DNA of 64,000 nucleotides, taken from positions 186,001 through 250,000 of the forward strand of contig NZ_CP017479.1 of assembly GCF_001761465.1 (NCBI RefSeq). The letters run 5' to 3'. Within the stretch, counting starts at the first letter, position 1. The number at the start of each line of letters is the position of its first letter. The stretch comes from Flavobacterium gilvum (GTDB lineage Bacteria; Bacteroidota; Bacteroidia; Flavobacteriales; Flavobacteriaceae). Below are positions 1 to 8,992 of this stretch, piece by piece. The notes beneath the pieces are model-generated. The model saw nothing but the letters and a program-made list of their open reading frames with translations, ran no database searches and was not told the DNA's origin. Position numbers and translations under genes: made by a program.

Positions 1-157
1 AATAAGAAGGATCCGTAAAAATCTCTTGATAACCGGTCATACCAGTATTAAAACAAACTTCTCCAAAAGTTTTTCCACTAATTCCTATTGACTTTCCGTG
101 GAATATTGTTCCGTCACTTAATAATAGAATAGCGCTTTTTCGTGTTGTATATTTCAT
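1..157 (-). CDS. carA: Carbamoyl-phosphate synthase small subunit, N-terminal part (runs off the window)
   Basis: The first 52 codons of the glutamine-hydrolysing subunit, which feeds ammonia to CarB to make carbamoyl phosphate for pyrimidines and arginine in the cytoplasm. The visible residues carry the family N-terminal motif [15 protein letters not shown]; the glutaminase domain with its catalytic Cys lies beyond position 1. The ATG at 157 is chosen because it begins the conserved [17 protein letters not shown] stretch and lies 18 nt below a full promoter. The gene is separated from the ribosomal cluster by the rplQ terminator, so it is probably its own transcription unit. Confidence 0.95.
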   Translation of the reverse strand, partial: MKYTTRKSAILLLSDGTIFHGKSIGISGKTFGEVCFNTGMTGYQEIFTDPSY

Positions 158-175
158 GTCTAATTTAATATTGTG

Positions 176-206
176 CAAATTTAGATTTTTAAAACAGTGA
201 ACGCAA
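176..206 (-). promoter_or_regulatory. carA promoter (Bacteroidetes -33/-7 type)
   Basis: On the minus strand TTG (204-206) is followed after 20 nt by TAAATTTG (176-183), an exact TAnnTTTG match. The predicted transcript would have a very short leader before the carA ATG at 157. Seen directly; activity is inferred. Confidence 0.7.
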
Positions 207-386
207 CGTTTTTCTACGAATAATTCTGTCCATTTGAAACTCAATTCAAAAGCATAACAAAATGACAACAAAATGTTTTAAAAACATCCCCTAATATATT
301 CTAGAAAGCGAACAACTATATCACTATTTCTATATCTGACAAATAGCTAAAAGAGCAATAATTGCCAGTTTATTTTATAAAAAAAT

Positions 387-424
387 CAAAAAAAAAAGGA
401 TAAACTATAAATAGCTTATCCTTT
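387..424 (-). terminator. Intrinsic terminator after rplQ, end of the ribosomal operon
   Basis: Perfect 9-bp stem (395-403 with 416-424, arm AAAGGATAA) with a 12-nt loop. On the minus strand it is followed by a run of ten T. It lies 28 nt past the rplQ stop. The rest of 207-386 shows nothing I recognise. Confidence 0.85.
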
Positions 425-451
425 ATTATTATCGAATGATTATTTTCATAA

Positions 452-940
452 TTATTCAGCAGCGTCTGCTGTTGGTTCAGCTTCAGCAGCTGGAGCTTCA
501 ACAACTCCTTCAGCTTTTTTAGCTTTTCCACCACGACGGCTTTTTGCTTTTTTAACTTCTTTTTTACCTCCGTTGTAAAGTTCATTGAAATCTACTAATT
601 CGATCATTGCCATATCAGCATTATCTCCTAAACGATTTCCAACTTTAATGATACGAGTGTATCCTCCTGGACGATCACCTACTTTAGCAGCTACATCTCT
701 GAACAAATCAGTAACAGCATATTTGCTACGTAAGTAAGAAAAAACGATACGACGATTATGTGTAGTATCAGATTTTGATTTTGTTATAAGCGGCTCAACA
801 AATTGTTTAAGCGCTTTAGCTTTAGCAACAGTAGTGTTAATACGTTTGTGCTCGATAAGAGAACAAGCCATATTAGCCAACATAGAACTTCTATGTGCAG
901 TCTGTCTGCTTAAGTGATTGAATTTTTTTCCGTGTCTCAT
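452..940 (-). CDS. rplQ: 50S ribosomal protein L17
   Basis: L17 sits on the outer face of the large subunit near the peptide exit. Residues 1 to about 120 form the conserved domain, starting [17 protein letters not shown] and ending near [10 protein letters not shown]. The last 40 residues are a tail that is first Lys/Arg-rich ([15 protein letters not shown]) and then Ala/Glu/Pro-rich. E. coli L17 lacks this tail; I believe such tails are usual in Bacteroidetes, and the tail is probably disordered. It is the last gene of the cluster, 38 nt after rpoA, and is followed by a strong terminator. Confidence 0.97.
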   Translation of the reverse strand: MRHGKKFNHLSRQTAHRSSMLANMACSLIEHKRINTTVAKAKALKQFVEPLITKSKSDTTHNRRIVFSYLRSKYAVTDLFRDVAAKVGDRPGGYTRIIKVGNRLGDNADMAMIELVDFNELYNGGKKEVKKAKSRRGGKAKKAEGVVEAPAAEAEPTADAAE

Positions 941-978
941 TGCTTTATGAAATTTAACCCTGATTAAACAGGATTAGA

Positions 979-1971
979 TTATTCTTTATCTAGTTTGTAT
1001 TTTGCTAAATCCATACCGAAGGTCAAATTTTTAATTGCCACTAGTTCATCTAGTTCAGTTAAAGATTTTTTACCGAAATTACGGAATTTCATTAGGTCAT
1101 TTTTATTGAACGATACTAAATCACCAAGTGTATCAACTTCAGCCGCTTTCAAACAATTTAATGCTCTAACAGAAAGATCCATATCAACAAGCTTAGTTTT
1201 AAGCAATTGTCTCATATGTAATGACTCTTCGTCATAAGATTCTGTTTGTGCAATTTCATCAGCCTCAAGTGTAATTCTTTCATCAGAAAACAACATGAAA
1301 TGGTGAATTAGAACTTTAGCAGCCTCAGTAAGAGCGTCTTTAGGATTGATAGATCCGTCAGTTTTTATTTCAAAAACTAATTTTTCATAATCTGTTTTTT
1401 GCTCTACACGGAAGTTTTCAATAGCATATTTTACATTTTTTACCGGAGTAAAAATAGAATCTGTAAAAATTGTTCCAATTGCAGCATTCTGTTTTTTGTT
1501 CTCTTCAGCAGGAACATAACCTCTACCTTTTTCGATAGTTAAATCGAAATTCAGTTTGATTTTACTATCTAAATTACAGATAACAAGTTCTGGATTCAAA
1601 ACTTGGAAACCTGATATGAATTTTTGAAAATCTCCAGCTGTCAATTGATCTTTACCAGAAACAGAAATAGTAACTGATTCATTATCTATATCCTCAATCT
1701 GACGTTTGAAACGTACTTGTTTAAGATTAAGAATAATTTCGGTAACATCTTCAACAACTCCTGAAATAGTAGAAAACTCATGATCTACACCTTCTATACG
1801 AACTGATGTAATAGCATAACCTTCTAATGCTGAAAGCAAAACTCTTCTAAGTGCATTACCAACAGTCAATCCGTATCCAGGTTCTAAAGGTCTAAATTCA
1901 AATTTACCTTCAAAATCGGTTGAATCGATCATGATAACTTTATCGGGCTTCTGAAAATTAAATATTGCCAT
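979..1971 (-). CDS. rpoA: DNA-directed RNA polymerase alpha subunit
   Basis: Alpha dimerises to seed assembly of the core polymerase. The N-terminal domain (about 1-230) carries the dimer motif [14 protein letters not shown] near residue 40. After a linker, the C-terminal domain (about 255-325) has the helix-hairpin-helix residues SVRALNCLK and FGKKSLTEL used for DNA and activator contacts. At 330 residues it has the family's usual length. It lies 21 nt below rpsD and 38 nt above rplQ, the normal alpha-operon order, so polymerase and ribosome supply are co-transcribed. Confidence 0.98.
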   Translation of the reverse strand: MAIFNFQKPDKVIMIDSTDFEGKFEFRPLEPGYGLTVGNALRRVLLSALEGYAITSVRIEGVDHEFSTISGVVEDVTEIILNLKQVRFKRQIEDIDNESVTISVSGKDQLTAGDFQKFISGFQVLNPELVICNLDSKIKLNFDLTIEKGRGYVPAEENKKQNAAIGTIFTDSIFTPVKNVKYAIENFRVEQKTDYEKLVFEIKTDGSINPKDALTEAAKVLIHHFMLFSDERITLEADEIAQTESYDEESLHMRQLLKTKLVDMDLSVRALNCLKAAEVDTLGDLVSFNKNDLMKFRNFGKKSLTELDELVAIKNLTFGMDLAKYKLDKE

Positions 1972-1992
1972 AAATTTCGACTAAGTCAATTA

Positions 1993-2598
1993 TTATTTGT
2001 TGTACAACTCTACGATTAATTGTTCTTTAATGTTTTCTGGAATTTGAAGTCTTGCAGGTACAGAAACAAAAGTTCCCTCTTTAAGATCATTGTTCCAAGT
2101 AATCCATTCATAAACATGACTTGAATTAGATAAAGAACGTTCGATAGCTTCTAATGATTTAGATTTTTCACGAACTGCAACTTTATCACCAGGCTTAAGG
2201 TGGTAAGAAGGTATATTAACTACTTCACCATTTACGGTAATATGTCTGTGAGATACGATTTGACGAGCACCTCTTCTAGAAGGAGCTATACCCATTCTAA
2301 AAACAACATTGTCCAATCTTGCTTCACATAATTGTAATAATACCTCACCAGTAACTCCTTTAGTAGCTGATGCTTTTTCGAATAAATTTCTGAATTGTTT
2401 TTCTAAAATTCCATAAGAATATTTAGCTTTTTGCTTTTCCATTAACTGAACAGCATACTCAGATTTTTTTCCTCTTTTTTTAGCCATCCCGTGTTGTCCA
2501 GGTGGGTAATTTCTTTTTTCGAAAGCTTTGTCGTCTCCGAAAATTGCCTCGCCAAATTTACGAGCGATTTTGGTTTTTGGACCAGTATATCTTGCCAT
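1993..2598 (-). CDS. rpsD: 30S ribosomal protein S4
   Basis: S4 is a primary 16S-binding protein that nucleates assembly of the 5' domain and in other bacteria represses its own operon. The sequence begins [17 protein letters not shown], has the basic [18 protein letters not shown] segment near residue 35, and an S4 RNA-binding domain at about 90-155 ([13 protein letters not shown]). It lacks the N-terminal four-cysteine zinc site found in some S4 proteins. The 94-nt space upstream is the largest gap in this part of the cluster and holds a bulged hairpin. Confidence 0.98.
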   Translation of the reverse strand: MARYTGPKTKIARKFGEAIFGDDKAFEKRNYPPGQHGMAKKRGKKSEYAVQLMEKQKAKYSYGILEKQFRNLFEKASATKGVTGEVLLQLCEARLDNVVFRMGIAPSRRGARQIVSHRHITVNGEVVNIPSYHLKPGDKVAVREKSKSLEAIERSLSNSSHVYEWITWNNDLKEGTFVSVPARLQIPENIKEQLIVELYNK

Positions 2599-2612
2599 TT
2601 TAAAAAAAATTT

Positions 2613-2666
2613 AAGGTAGAGATTATGAATTCAGGTCGTATCCTTCGATAATCTATGTTCTACCTT
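2613..2666 (-). promoter_or_regulatory. Bulged hairpin in the rpsD leader, possible S4 autoregulation site
   Basis: Two stacked helices: 2613-2620 pairs with 2659-2666 (AAGGTAGA/TCTACCTT) and 2621-2626 with 2648-2653 (GATTAT/ATAATC). A 5-nt bulge on one side separates them and the loop is 21 nt. It lies 15 nt in front of the rpsD start. The pairing is seen directly. A regulatory role is inferred from position, because S4 is the known repressor of alpha operons elsewhere. Confidence 0.5.
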
Positions 2667-2692
2667 TGTTATACTATAATAAATTTGAGTAA

Positions 2693-3076
2693 TTAAACTC
2701 TACGTCTTTTTGGAGGACGACATCCATTATGAGGCATTGGAGTAACATCAATAATTTCTGTAACTTCAATTCCTCCATTGTGCAAAGAACGTATAGCAGA
2801 CTCACGTCCGTTACCTGGTCCTTTAACATAAACTTTTACTTTTTTAAGTCCAGCTTCAAGAGCTACTTTACTACAATCTTCTGCTGCCATTTGAGCTGCA
2901 TATGGAGTATTCTTTTTAGAACCTCTAAAACCCATTTTACCAGCTGATGACCAAGAAATAACTTCACCTTTTTTATTTGTCAAAGAAATGATGATGTTAT
3001 TGAAGGTAGCAGAAATATGAGCCTCACCCGTTGATTCAACGATAACTTTACGTTTTTTTGTTGTTGCTTTAGCCAT
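2693..3076 (-). CDS. rpsK: 30S ribosomal protein S11
   Basis: S11 lies on the platform of the small subunit and contacts 16S rRNA and mRNA at the E site. Key stretches are [39 protein letters not shown] and the C-terminal [17 protein letters not shown]. Its 127 residues match the family. The stop of rpsM is 8 nt upstream, and 94 nt separate it from rpsD downstream. Confidence 0.98.
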   Translation of the reverse strand: MAKATTKKRKVIVESTGEAHISATFNNIIISLTNKKGEVISWSSAGKMGFRGSKKNTPYAAQMAAEDCSKVALEAGLKKVKVYVKGPGNGRESAIRSLHNGGIEVTEIIDVTPMPHNGCRPPKRRRV

Positions 3077-3084
3077 ATTACTTA

Positions 3085-3459
3085 TTATTTAGTTGCTTTT
3101 TTCTTGTTAGCAACAGTTTTTCTTTTACCTTTTCTTGTTCTAGAGTTGTTTTTAGTTCTTTGCCCTCTTAAAGGAAGACCAGATCTGTGACGAATACCTC
3201 TATAACATCCAATATCCATTAAACGTTTGATGTTCAAAGAAATTTCTGAACGCAATTCACCTTCAATTTTGAAAGATGAAACTGCCTCACGAATCGCTCC
3301 GATTTCGTCATCATTCCATTCTTGAACTTTTTTATCTTGGCTAACTTGAGCTTTTTCTAAAATCTCAATAGCTCTACTTTTTCCTAATCCGAAGATGTAG
3401 GTAAGTGCAATAACACCTCTTTTGTTTTTTGGGATGTCTACCCCTGCTATTCTTGCCAT
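3085..3459 (-). CDS. rpsM: 30S ribosomal protein S13
   Basis: S13 is a head protein that forms the inter-subunit bridge with L5 and reaches P-site tRNA with its tail. [20 protein letters not shown] is the standard N-terminus. The helix-two-turn-helix ends in the [20 protein letters not shown] segment. The last 20 residues are almost wholly Lys, Arg, Thr and Ala. It begins 2 nt after the rpmJ stop. Confidence 0.98.
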   Translation of the reverse strand: MARIAGVDIPKNKRGVIALTYIFGLGKSRAIEILEKAQVSQDKKVQEWNDDEIGAIREAVSSFKIEGELRSEISLNIKRLMDIGCYRGIRHRSGLPLRGQRTKNNSRTRKGKRKTVANKKKATK

Positions 3460-3461
3460 AA

Positions 3462-3578
3462 TTATCCTTGTCTTTGTTTAAATCTAGGATTCTTTTTGTT
3501 GATTACGTATAATCTTCCTTTTCTACGTACGATAATGCACTCGGCACTTCTCTTTTTTACTGATGCTCTAACTTTCAT
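3462..3578 (-). CDS. rpmJ: 50S ribosomal protein L36, zinc-free form
   Basis: This short 38-codon gene fits between infA and rpsM, its normal place. It reads [19 protein letters not shown], then a basic part ending NPRFKQRQG. Zinc-binding L36 uses Cys11, Cys14, Cys27 and His33. Here the positions are Ser11, Cys14, Asn27 and Phe33, so zinc cannot be held. It starts 11 nt after infA and ends 2 nt before rpsM. Confidence 0.95.
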
Positions 3579-3589
3579 AGGAATATCCT

Positions 3590-3805
3590 TTAATATCTGT
3601 AAGTAATTCTTGCTTTTGACAAATCGTAAGGACTCATTTCCAGTTTCACTTTATCACCAGGTAATAATTTGATATAATGCATACGCATCTTACCAGAAAT
3701 ATGAGCAATTACAATATGTCCATTTTCTAACTCTACACGGAACATCGCATTTGACAATGCTTCAATGATGGATCCGTCTTGTTCTATTGCTGATTGTTTT
3801 GCCAT
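3590..3805 (-). CDS. infA: Translation initiation factor IF-1
   Basis: IF-1 is a single OB-fold protein that occupies the A site of the 30S subunit during initiation. All 71 residues fit the family: [17 protein letters not shown], then [20 protein letters not shown] and [15 protein letters not shown], ending RITYRY. It starts 3 nt after the secY stop and sits between secY and rpmJ, as in many Bacteroidetes and Gram-positive spc operons. Confidence 0.98.
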   Translation of the reverse strand: MAKQSAIEQDGSIIEALSNAMFRVELENGHIVIAHISGKMRMHYIKLLPGDKVKLEMSPYDLSKARITYRY

Positions 3806-3808
3806 AAG

Positions 3809-5155
3809 TTAAGCTACTGCTTTTCTATTTTTACCACTTTTCATCAAACCATCATAATGTTTATTCAACAAATATGAATTAATCTGCTGGATAGTATCTA
3901 TTGCAACTCCAACCATAATTATCAATGAAGTCCCTCCAAAAAACATAGCCCAAGATTGTTGAACATCCATAAGACTTACAACAATGGCTGGGAACACAGC
4001 TATCAAAGCAAGAAATAAAGATCCTGGAAAAGTTATTAAAGACATCACTTTATCAAGATAATCAGAAGTTTCTACACCTGGTCTTATTCCAGGAATAAAA
4101 CCGCCACTTCTCTTTAAATCGTCAGACATCTTATTAGTAGGAACTGTAATTGCAGTATAGAAGAAAGTGAACACAACAATTAACGTTGCGAAAACAAAAT
4201 TATACCAAAACCCAAACATATTACTAAAAGCACCAACAATAGACTGAGAAGCATCTGATTTTGACAAACCAGCAACAGCTGCAGGAATAAACATAATTGC
4301 TTGTGCAAATATAATTGGCATTACACCAGCTGCATTAAGCTTCAATGGTATCCATTGTCTGTTACCTCCCATCATATCTTGTTCGAAATCACCAGAAGAA
4401 GTACGACGCGCATACTGAACTGGAATTTTTCTTATTGCCATTACCAGTAATACACAAGATATTATCACCAATAACCAAATAATGATTTCAACTACCAATA
4501 ACATTGGCCCACCATTATTATTAGTTACTCTTGTCGTGAATTCTTGAATAAAAGCTTGTGGCAACCTGGCCAAAATACCAACCATTATCAAAAGGGAAAT
4601 ACCGTTTCCAATTCCTTTATCAGTGATTTTTTCTCCTAACCACATGGCAAATATAGTACCCGTAACCAAGATAACAACTGAAGAAAATAAAAATTCAAAA
4701 GAGTTAAATCCCAAAATAAAAGCTGAACTAGGCAAAGTTCTGTAAAGGTTGTAGATATAAGTTGGTCCTTGAACTAAAGTAATAACGATAGTTAACCAAC
4801 GTGTAATTTGATTGATTTTCTTTCTACCACTCTCTCCGTCACTCTGAAGTTTTTGCAAATAAGGAATCGCAATTCCCATAAGTTGCACTACAATAGATGC
4901 AGAAATATAAGGCATAATCCCTAAAGCAAAAACTGAAGCCTTAGAAAATGCACCTCCGGTAAACATGTCCAGAATAGATCCTAGTCCGTTTTTGGTTTGC
5001 CCAGCCAATCCTGTCAATTGAGTTGCATCAATTCCAGGAAGCGTAACATGAGCTCCAAAACGATAAACAAGAAGCAAACCTAAAGTAATTAAAATTCTAT
5101 TTTTTAATTCTTCTATTTTCCAAACATTACTTATTGATTCAATAAATTTCTTCAT
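3809..5155 (-). CDS. secY: Protein translocase subunit SecY
   Basis: SecY is the channel of the inner-membrane SecYEG translocon. It has 448 residues and ten hydrophobic segments; the plug-region motif is FTGGAFSKASVFALGIMPYI (near 70-90). Cytoplasmic loops include RRTSSGDFEQDMMGGN and GFIPGIRPGVETSDYLDKV, the latter a SecA/ribosome docking loop. It lies 13 nt after rplO, so membrane insertion capacity is co-transcribed with ribosomal proteins. Confidence 0.98.
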   Translation of the reverse strand: MKKFIESISNVWKIEELKNRILITLGLLLVYRFGAHVTLPGIDATQLTGLAGQTKNGLGSILDMFTGGAFSKASVFALGIMPYISASIVVQLMGIAIPYLQKLQSDGESGRKKINQITRWLTIVITLVQGPTYIYNLYRTLPSSAFILGFNSFEFLFSSVVILVTGTIFAMWLGEKITDKGIGNGISLLIMVGILARLPQAFIQEFTTRVTNNNGGPMLLVVEIIIWLLVIISCVLLVMAIRKIPVQYARRTSSGDFEQDMMGGNRQWIPLKLNAAGVMPIIFAQAIMFIPAAVAGLSKSDASQSIVGAFSNMFGFWYNFVFATLIVVFTFFYTAITVPTNKMSDDLKRSGGFIPGIRPGVETSDYLDKVMSLITFPGSLFLALIAVFPAIVVSLMDVQQSWAMFFGGTSLIIMVGVAIDTIQQINSYLLNKHYDGLMKSGKNRKAVA

Positions 5156-5168
5156 CTTAATTGTAATA

Positions 5169-5621
5169 TTACATGATTACAGCTTCTCCACCAGCAGCTT
5201 CGATAGCAGCTTTTGCAGTAGCAGTGAATTTGTGAGCAGTTACTTTTAATTTTGCTTTCAATTCCCCTCTACCCAAAACCTTAACGATTTCATTTTTGGT
5301 AGCTAGACGATTTGCAACAAAAACTGTCATATCAACAGTATCAGTAATAACTCCATTATCAACTAATGATTGAAGAGTATCTAAATTCACACCTTCGTAT
5401 TCTTTACGATTGATGTTTTTAAAACCAAACTTAGGTACACGTCTTTGAAGTGGCATTTGCCCTCCCTCAAAACCAATCTTTTTAGAATAACCGGAACGAG
5501 ATTTGGCTCCTTTGTGTCCACGTGCTGCAGTACCACCTTTACCAGAACCTTCTCCTCTACCTAATCTTTTGTTTTGATTGTGCGTAGAACCCTCAGCAGG
5601 TTGTAAGTTACTTAAATTCAT
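5169..5621 (-). CDS. rplO: 50S ribosomal protein L15
   Basis: L15 threads a Gly/Arg/Lys-rich N-terminal extension into 23S rRNA. The extension (GRGEGSGKGGTAARGHKGAK, near 22-42) is followed by the conserved GFEGGQMPLQRRVPKFGF. The C-terminal half carries the usual L15/L18e globular fold, ending AAGGEAVIM. It has 150 residues. rpmD is 11 nt upstream and secY 13 nt downstream. Confidence 0.98.
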   Translation of the reverse strand: MNLSNLQPAEGSTHNQNKRLGRGEGSGKGGTAARGHKGAKSRSGYSKKIGFEGGQMPLQRRVPKFGFKNINRKEYEGVNLDTLQSLVDNGVITDTVDMTVFVANRLATKNEIVKVLGRGELKAKLKVTAHKFTATAKAAIEAAGGEAVIM

Positions 5622-5632
5622 AACAGTATTTG

Positions 5633-5815
5633 TTATTTAGCTTCTTCGACAGAAACTAAGTGTTTAACTTTATTTATCATCCCAAGGATAGCAGGATTTG
5701 ACTCATGCTCTACAACTTGTCCCATTTTACGTAGACCCAAAGCTTCTAAACCTCTTTTTTGTGTAAGAGGACAGTTGATTTTGCTTCGAACTTGTTTTAC
5801 TAATAATTTAGCCAT
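5633..5815 (-). CDS. rpmD: 50S ribosomal protein L30
   Basis: L30 is a small alpha-beta protein of the large subunit, dispensable in some bacteria but present here. Its 60 residues begin [20 protein letters not shown] and include [20 protein letters not shown], the family core. It sits 12 nt after rpsE and 11 nt before rplO. Confidence 0.97.
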   Translation of the reverse strand: MAKLLVKQVRSKINCPLTQKRGLEALGLRKMGQVVEHESNPAILGMINKVKHLVSVEEAK

Positions 5816-5827
5816 AATTTCCTTGAA

Positions 5828-6349
5828 TTAACCTTTAAAAACTTTCTCTAAAGAAATACCTCTTTGTTTTGCAACAGTATGAGCACTTCTCATTTGTAAT
5901 AAAGCATCAAAAGTTGCTTTCACTACGTTATGCGGATTTGAAGATCCTTGAGATTTAGATAATACATCGTGAATACCAACTGATTCAAGAACTGAACGAA
6001 CAGCCCCACCAGCAATAACTCCCGTACCATGAGACGCAGGAATTAAGAATACACGTGCACCACCAAATTTACCTTTTTGTTCGTGAGGAACAGATTGTCC
6101 ATTCAAAGGAATTTTTACTAAATTTTTCTTAGCATCTTCTACTGCTTTCGCAATTGCTTCAGAAACATCTTTAGATTTTCCTAATCCGTGACCAACTACT
6201 CCATTTTCATCACCTACAACTACAATAGCAGAAAAACCAAAAGCTCTACCCCCTTTTGTAACCTTAGTAACACGATTTACACTCACCAAACGATCTTTCA
6301 ATTCAAGACCACTAGGTTTTACTATCTCGATATTTTTGTATTTAGACAT
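5828..6349 (-). CDS. rpsE: 30S ribosomal protein S5
   Basis: S5 helps unwind mRNA at the entry channel and guards decoding accuracy. Residues about 15-80 form the double-stranded RNA-binding fold ([39 protein letters not shown]). The C-terminal domain has the [20 protein letters not shown] segment. It has 173 residues. No change that suggests spectinomycin resistance is obvious, but I did not align it. It lies 6 nt after rplR. Confidence 0.98.
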   Translation of the reverse strand: MSKYKNIEIVKPSGLELKDRLVSVNRVTKVTKGGRAFGFSAIVVVGDENGVVGHGLGKSKDVSEAIAKAVEDAKKNLVKIPLNGQSVPHEQKGKFGGARVFLIPASHGTGVIAGGAVRSVLESVGIHDVLSKSQGSSNPHNVVKATFDALLQMRSAHTVAKQRGISLEKVFKG

Positions 6350-6355
6350 AATATA

Positions 6356-6706
6356 TTAGAATTTAAGTCCAGCCGCTCTTGCGCCTTCCGCTAATGATTT
6401 AATACGACCATGGTATAAATAACCTCCTCTATCGAAAGTAACTTCACTTATTCCGGCTTTTAAAGCTTTCTCTGCCGCAAGTTTACCAACAGCAGTAGCA
6501 ACTTCAATGTTCGTACCTTTCCCTATTTCTTTTTCTCTTGAAGAAGCAGCTAATAAAGTAACTCCATTTACATCATCAATTAATTGAGCGTAAATTTCTT
6601 TGTTACTTCTAAAAACAGATAGTCTAGGCTTAGCAGCAGTACCACTAATCGTTTTTCTAATTCTGAATCTAATACGTTGTCTTCTTTCAGGTTTTGTTAA
6701 TGACAT
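6356..6706 (-). CDS. rplR: 50S ribosomal protein L18
   Basis: L18 binds 5S rRNA and ties it to the central protuberance. The 116-residue sequence shows [15 protein letters not shown], then [19 protein letters not shown] and the C-terminal [20 protein letters not shown] signature. It sits 11 nt after rplF and 6 nt before rpsE. Confidence 0.98.
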   Translation of the reverse strand: MSLTKPERRQRIRFRIRKTISGTAAKPRLSVFRSNKEIYAQLIDDVNGVTLLAASSREKEIGKGTNIEVATAVGKLAAEKALKAGISEVTFDRGGYLYHGRIKSLAEGARAAGLKF

Positions 6707-6717
6707 AATCTTATTTT

Positions 6718-7260
6718 TTAAGCTGATTTACCTGCTTTTCTTCTTAATACTTCACCTACAAATTTAACACCTTTTCCTTTATATGGTTCTGGTCTGCGGA
6801 AACCTCTAATTTTTGCAGCAACTTGACCTAAAAGTTGTTTATCAAATGATGTTAACTTTACAATTGGGTTTTTACCTTTTTCAGATATAGTTTCCAATTT
6901 TACTTCTGGAGCTACTTCTAAAATGATATTGTGTGAGAACCCAAGCGCTAAATCTAATTTTTGTCCTTGATTTGAAGCTCTATAACCAACCCCAACCAAT
7001 TCTAATTCCTTAGTAAATCCTTCTGTCACACCAGTAATCATATTATTGATTAAAGATCTGTACAAACCGTGTTTTGCTCTTTGATCTTTGTGATCAGAAG
7101 ATCTTTCTACCAAGACCTGATCTCCTTCAACCGTAACAGTAACGTCCGAAAACTCCTGTGTAAGCTGACCATTTTTTCCTTTTACTGTAATAACACCATC
7201 AGCAACTGAAACAGTTACTCCTGCTGGTATTGTTACTGGGCTTTTACCTATTCTTGACAT
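6718..7260 (-). CDS. rplF: 50S ribosomal protein L6
   Basis: L6 lies next to the sarcin-ricin loop, where elongation factors dock. It has two similar alpha-beta domains and the C-terminal signature [19 protein letters not shown]. An in-frame ATG 36 nt upstream exists, but the start at 7260 ([19 protein letters not shown]) is chosen because that is where all L6 proteins begin. It has 180 residues and lies 20 nt after rpsH. Confidence 0.97.
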   Translation of the reverse strand: MSRIGKSPVTIPAGVTVSVADGVITVKGKNGQLTQEFSDVTVTVEGDQVLVERSSDHKDQRAKHGLYRSLINNMITGVTEGFTKELELVGVGYRASNQGQKLDLALGFSHNIILEVAPEVKLETISEKGKNPIVKLTSFDKQLLGQVAAKIRGFRRPEPYKGKGVKFVGEVLRRKAGKSA

Positions 7261-7280
7261 CTTATTTTTAGTCTTTAAAA

Positions 7281-7679
7281 TTAGTATACGTAACAAATTA
7301 CTTCTCCACCTACATTTAATTGCTTGGCTTGTTTACCTGTCATCAACCCTTTTGAAGTTGAAACAATAGCAATTCCTAATCCGTTAAGGATTCTTGGTAA
7401 TTTTGAAGCACCTGCGTACTTACGTAAACCTGGTTTACTAATTCTTTGGATATCTTTGATTACTGGCTCCTTAGTATCTTTATCATACTTCAAAGCAATT
7501 TTAATCGAACCTTGAACTGTGTTCTGTTCAAATTTGTAACTTAAGATATAACCCTGATCAAATAAGATCTTTGTTATTTCTTTTTTAAGATTAGATGCCG
7601 GAATTTCAACAACTTTGTGGTTTGCAGCCACAGCGTTTCTAACTCGCGTCAAATAATCTGCAATTGGATCTGTATACAT
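7281..7679 (-). CDS. rpsH: 30S ribosomal protein S8
   Basis: S8 organises the central domain of 16S rRNA and is the translational repressor of the spc operon in E. coli. The 132 residues start MYTDPIADYLTRVRNAVAAN and end with the RNA-binding STSKGLMTGKQAKQLNVGGE core. Unlike the tight spacing around it, 159 nt separate it from rpsN, and that gap carries an inverted repeat and a good promoter. S8 and later genes can therefore probably be transcribed separately. Confidence 0.98.
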   Translation of the reverse strand: MYTDPIADYLTRVRNAVAANHKVVEIPASNLKKEITKILFDQGYILSYKFEQNTVQGSIKIALKYDKDTKEPVIKDIQRISKPGLRKYAGASKLPRILNGLGIAIVSTSKGLMTGKQAKQLNVGGEVICYVY

Positions 7680-7755
7680 ATGTATAAAATTGCGGTTTTG
7701 GTTTTCCTATCGGACCTTCCGAAAGAACCTGAAACCATTAAACTTACTTAATTAA

Positions 7756-7814
7756 TCAACAGATAGTCGTCAATTTACCGACAAAAATCCGGCAAACTTA
7801 CAACTATCTGTTGA
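7756..7814 (-). repeat. 12-bp inverted repeat in the rpsN-rpsH gap
   Basis: Perfect arms TCAACAGATAGT (7756-7767) and ACTATCTGTTGA (7803-7814) with a 35-nt loop. One arm lies inside the spacer of the rpsH promoter. It could fold as an RNA hairpin in read-through transcripts or act as a DNA operator. No T-run follows on the minus strand, so a simple terminator is unlikely. Confidence 0.6.
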
Positions 7815-7822
7815 CATATCAA
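7793..7822 (-). promoter_or_regulatory. Internal promoter before rpsH
   Basis: On the minus strand TTG (7820-7822), 19 nt, then TAAGTTTG (7793-7800), a full consensus match. It would give a leader of about 105 nt before rpsH that contains a small TCGGA-AGG-TCCGA hairpin. This would split the cluster into rpsL-to-rpsN and rpsH-to-rplQ units. Confidence 0.6.
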
Positions 7823-7838
7823 AATCGAAAATAATATT

Positions 7839-8108
7839 TTACCAGCTTGCTTTTTTCACACCTGGAATCAATCCATTATTAGCCATCTCACGGAATGTAA
7901 CACGTGAAATACCGAATTGACGCATATACCCTCTCGGTCTTCCTGTTAATTTGCAACGATTGTGCAAACGAACTGGAGAAGCATTTTTCGGTAATTTTTG
8001 TAAACCTTCGTAATCTCCAGCTTCCAACAAAGCTTTTCTTTTCTCAGCGTACTTAGCTACCGTTTTTTCTCTCTTAACCTCACGGGCTTTCATTGATTCT
8101 TTAGCCAT
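7839..8108 (-). CDS. rpsN: 30S ribosomal protein S14, long zinc-free type
   Basis: S14 is a head protein near the decoding side of the 30S subunit. At 89 residues it is the long form, with a helical N-terminal extension and no CxxC pairs; a single Cys at about residue 52 remains ([19 protein letters not shown]). The end [14 protein letters not shown] is typical. It starts 3 nt after the rplE stop. The following 159-nt gap separates it from rpsH. Confidence 0.98.
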   Translation of the reverse strand: MAKESMKAREVKREKTVAKYAEKRKALLEAGDYEGLQKLPKNASPVRLHNRCKLTGRPRGYMRQFGISRVTFREMANNGLIPGVKKASW

Positions 8109-8111
8109 ATC

Positions 8112-8663
8112 TTAATTCTTTTTAAAAGGTAAACCTAATTCAGCCAACAATGACTTTGCTTCTTTATCTGTTTTTGCAGTAGTAACAAATGTAATGTCCA
8201 TTCCAGATATTTTATTTACTTTATCAATATCAATTTCTGGGAAAATGATTTGTTCTAAAACACCTAAATTGTAATTTCCTCTACCGTCAAAACCAGTCGC
8301 TTTAATACCACCGAAATCTCTAACACGTGGCAACGCTGAAGTGATAAGTCTATCTAAAAACTCATACATTCTTTCACCTCGCAAAGTTACTTTTGCTCCA
8401 ATAGGCATTCCTTTTCTCAATTTAAAAGACGCAACGTCTTTCTTAGAAATAGTAGATACTGCTTTTTGTCCAGTTATCTTAGTCAATTCATCAACTGCAT
8501 AGTCGATTAATTTTTTATCAGATACTGCTGCACCAACTCCTTTACTCAAAACGATTTTTTCCAATTTTGGAACTTGCATTACATTTGAGTAACCGAACTC
8601 TTCTTTAAGAGCAGAGATAACTCTACTCTTATATTCTTCTTTTAGTCTAGGTATATATGCCAT
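8112..8663 (-). CDS. rplE: 50S ribosomal protein L5
   Basis: L5 binds 5S rRNA and touches P-site tRNA and S13. The 183 residues include [16 protein letters not shown] near 29, [20 protein letters not shown] (about 91-110) and the C-terminal [20 protein letters not shown]. Start and stop lie 2-3 nt from rplX and rpsN, which suggests translational coupling. Confidence 0.98.
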   Translation of the reverse strand: MAYIPRLKEEYKSRVISALKEEFGYSNVMQVPKLEKIVLSKGVGAAVSDKKLIDYAVDELTKITGQKAVSTISKKDVASFKLRKGMPIGAKVTLRGERMYEFLDRLITSALPRVRDFGGIKATGFDGRGNYNLGVLEQIIFPEIDIDKVNKISGMDITFVTTAKTDKEAKSLLAELGLPFKKN

Positions 8664-8665
8664 TA

Positions 8666-8980
8666 CTATAGTACTTGATTAGATTTTTTTGAAAATCTTA
8701 CTTTCTTATCTCCCTCAACTCTAATACCTACTCTCGTTGTATCCTTAGTTTTAGGATCAATTAAAGAGATATTTGATATTTGAATAGAAGCCTCTTTTTT
8801 TACAATACCACCTTGAGGGTTTTTTGCACTAGGTTTCGTGTGTTTTGAAACCATATTTACACCTTCAACAATTGCTTTGTTCTTCTCACGGTATACACGT
8901 AAAACTTTACCTTCAGCACCCTTATGGTCTCCAGCAATAACTCTTACGATATCTCCTGATTTTATTTTTAGCTTTATCAT
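8666..8980 (-). CDS. rplX: 50S ribosomal protein L24
   Basis: L24 is one of the two 23S assembly initiators. It has a KOW domain at the N-terminus ([20 protein letters not shown]) followed by the conserved [14 protein letters not shown] stretch. The 104 residues end [10 protein letters not shown]. It lies 12 nt after rplN and 2 nt before rplE. Confidence 0.98.
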   Translation of the reverse strand: MIKLKIKSGDIVRVIAGDHKGAEGKVLRVYREKNKAIVEGVNMVSKHTKPSAKNPQGGIVKKEASIQISNISLIDPKTKDTTRVGIRVEGDKKVRFSKKSNQVL

Positions 8981-8992
8981 CTTAAAAACGAA

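Noticed and set aside
370..585. Lys/Leu-rich minus-strand open frame near rplQ
   Set aside because: Shadow of the low-complexity L17 tail and the A-rich terminator.
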